Source: Patescibacteria group bacterium (GTDB lineage: Bacteria > Patescibacteriota > Patescibacteriia > UBA9934). Taken from it: a DNA stretch of 6,616 nt. Shown here in pieces: positions 5,276 through 6,616 of this stretch. Below the pieces are notes generated by a model, which was not told the origin of the DNA, made no database searches, and saw nothing but the letters and a program-made list of their open reading frames with translations. The number at the start of each line of letters is the position of its first letter. Within the stretch, counting starts at the first letter, position 1. The stretch spans positions 1-6,616 of the forward strand of contig JAUPWK010000014.1 of NCBI GenBank assembly GCA_030916555.1. The letters run 5' to 3'. Position numbers and translations under genes: made by a program.

Positions 5276-6616
5276 TTATTTCACGGATGCATGAGCCGCG
5301 GCGCTCACAATGAGATCTGCTTGCGTAACAACAAGCGTCTCTTCGCTGCCAAAAACTTTAACTTGAAAATCTTCGCCAGCAACCTCTTTTTCACCGATCA
5401 CAATTGTCCAAGGCACTTTCTCAATAGCGGCAGTGCGGATCTTCTTACCAACCTTCTCAGGAGAATCATCGAGGTGAACGCGGAATCCAGCCTCATCAAG
5501 TTTGGCTCGCAACTCTTTTGCGTACGGAATAAAGTCATCAGAAACTGTGGCTAAGCGGATCTGTTCTGGAGCTAACCACATTGGAAAGGCTCCGGCGTAA
5601 TGCTCAATCATGACGCCAATAAAACGCTCAATCGATCCCAAGATAGCGCGATGAATCATGACCGGACGCTTCTTCAAGTTATCAGAGTCAACATACTCAA
5701 GCTCGAAACGTTCAGGCAGGTTAAAATCGAGCTGGATGGTGGCCAACTGCCATTCACGACCAATTGCATCCTTCGCAATGAAGTCAATCTTTGGACCGTA
5801 AAAGGCCGCCTCCCCTACCCCAATCTCATATTCCTTCCCTAGCTCAGCCAATAAACCCTTCAATGTTCCAACGGCATTGTCCCAAACTTCCGCGCCCCCA
5901 AGATACGCCTCCGGCTTCTCGGGATCATTTACCGACAACCGGATACGAAGTGGCATGTCAAAAGCCTTATAAAATCTGGTGATGATGTCATAAATAGCTA
6001 AGGCTTCTTGCTTTACCTGATCCATCCGACAAAAAACGTGTGCGTCATCCTGCGTAATTGACCGGACGCGAGAGAGCCCTTGAAGCTGACCCGTATTCTC
6101 ATCGCGATACACAGTTGTAACTTCACTAAAACGCAACGGAAGATCGCGATAGCTGCGAACACGTGAAGCGTAAATCTGAGTGTGATGTGGGCAGTTCATC
6201 GGCTTTAAGACAAACTGATCATCCGACTTCTTGCTTGAAACATGGAAGATGTCATCGGCAAACTTGTCCCAGTGGCCACTCGTCTTGTACAGATCACTCT
6301 TGGCCATGTGCGGGATATTTACGCGGGTATATCCGTACGGCTTCATAAGTGACCAAACAAAGTTCACGAGCTGTTCGCGCAAGATGGTTCCGCGAGGAGT
6401 AAACAGCGGGAGTCCAGGGCCAACAAGTGGAGAGAATGCAAACAAATCAAGCTCAACGCCAAGCTTACGATGGTCACGACGCTTGGCCTCCTCAAGCATG
6501 GTGAGATGTGCATCAAGCTCTGCTTTGGTAGCGAAAGCCACCCCGTAGATGCGAGTCAGCTGCGCATTGTTCTCATCTCCACGCCAGTATGCACCAGCGA
6601 GCTTAGTGAGCTTAAA
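5276..6616 (-). CDS. thrS: Threonyl-tRNA synthetase, C-terminal catalytic and anticodon-binding part (5' end outside the window)
   Basis: This cytosolic class II enzyme joins threonine to tRNA-Thr using ATP. The frame continues past the GTG at 6541 to the right edge, encoding KLTKLAGAYWRGDENN and then LTRIYG, both ThrRS hallmarks, so GTG is not the start. Numbering from that GTG: motif 1 region about 59-80; PMNCPHH with zinc-ligand Cys117; motif 2 around YRDENTGQLQGLSRVR (143-160) with Arg146; QDDAHVFC with zinc-ligand His168; motif 3 region MIHRAILGSIERF with zinc-ligand His297 and the ATP-binding Arg306. Ligand roles are assigned by alignment from memory to the E. coli enzyme. The anticodon-binding domain spans about 325-421 (APEQIRLA to WTIVIGEKE), and the protein ends normally. 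All key residues are present. The N-terminal TGS and editing domains would lie outside the window and cannot be judged. The gene converges on the 122-residue gene across a shared terminator. Confidence 0.98.
   Translation of the reverse strand, partial: FKLTKLAGAYWRGDENNAQLTRIYGVAFATKAELDAHLTMLEEAKRRDHRKLGVELDLFAFSPLVGPGLPLFTPRGTILREQLVNFVWSLMKPYGYTRVNIPHMAKSDLYKTSGHWDKFADDIFHVSSKKSDDQFVLKPMNCPHHTQIYASRVRSYRDLPLRFSEVTTVYRDENTGQLQGLSRVRSITQDDAHVFCRMDQVKQEALAIYDIITRFYKAFDMPLRIRLSVNDPEKPEAYLGGAEVWDNAVGTLKGLLAELGKEYEIGVGEAAFYGPKIDFIAKDAIGREWQLATIQLDFNLPERFELEYVDSDNLKKRPVMIHRAILGSIERFIGVMIEHYAGAFPMWLAPEQIRLATVSDDFIPYAKELRAKLDEAGFRVHLDDSPEKVGKKIRTAAIEKVPWTIVIGEKEVAGEDFQVKVFGSEETLVVTQADLIVSAAAHASVK

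Noticed and set aside
5249..5554. Plus-strand open frame over the end of thrS
   Set aside because: It begins inside the terminator and lies antisense to clearly conserved ThrRS coding sequence.
6539..6541. GTG at 6541 as the start of thrS
   Set aside because: The frame is open upstream to the window edge and encodes conserved ThrRS sequence (GAYWRGDE, then RIYG), so this GTG is an internal valine codon.

Overview
The window holds the C-terminal part of a threonyl-tRNA synthetase gene (thrS, minus strand, running off the right edge), four unrecognised helical proteins on the plus strand, and one compositionally foreign gene on the minus strand. The only confidently named function is ThrRS. 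Mid GC content, short spacers, plus-strand starts without Shine-Dalgarno sequences, a run of large lineage-specific helical proteins and the style of the ThrRS together suggest a small-genome bacterium of the Patescibacteria/CPR type. That placement is an inference from style, not a proven assignment. All reading frames are intact with TAA/TAG stops, so no recoding of UGA is needed.

Layout. 1-480: a small acidic helical protein whose frame is open to the left edge. About 481-1240: a GC-rich block holding a complete foreign-looking transcription unit on the minus strand. It has a promoter with a perfect TTGACA box, a perfect AGGAGG, a TTG start, a 199-residue protein and two GC-rich hairpins without U tracts. 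1261-2724: a promoter-like box and a 478-residue unknown protein. 2761-5226: an extended -10 promoter, a 684-residue coiled-coil protein and, six bases later and in the same frame, a 122-residue helical protein. 5231-5263: a nearly symmetrical bidirectional terminator. 5276-6616: thrS, convergent with the preceding genes.

How the genes may work together. The 154-, 478-, 684- and 122-residue proteins share a character: acidic or mixed charge, mostly helical, no signal peptide or membrane segment, and one cysteine in about 1,438 residues. They may form one cytoplasmic structural module, with the 684/122 pair as its core. This is inference. The 199-residue gene has a different base composition, a different type of start signal and four cysteines, so it looks like an insertion between the first gene and the rest, or possibly an assembly artefact. 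No gene-free stretch exceeds 300 bases, and no tRNA, rRNA, CRISPR array or insertion sequence was seen.
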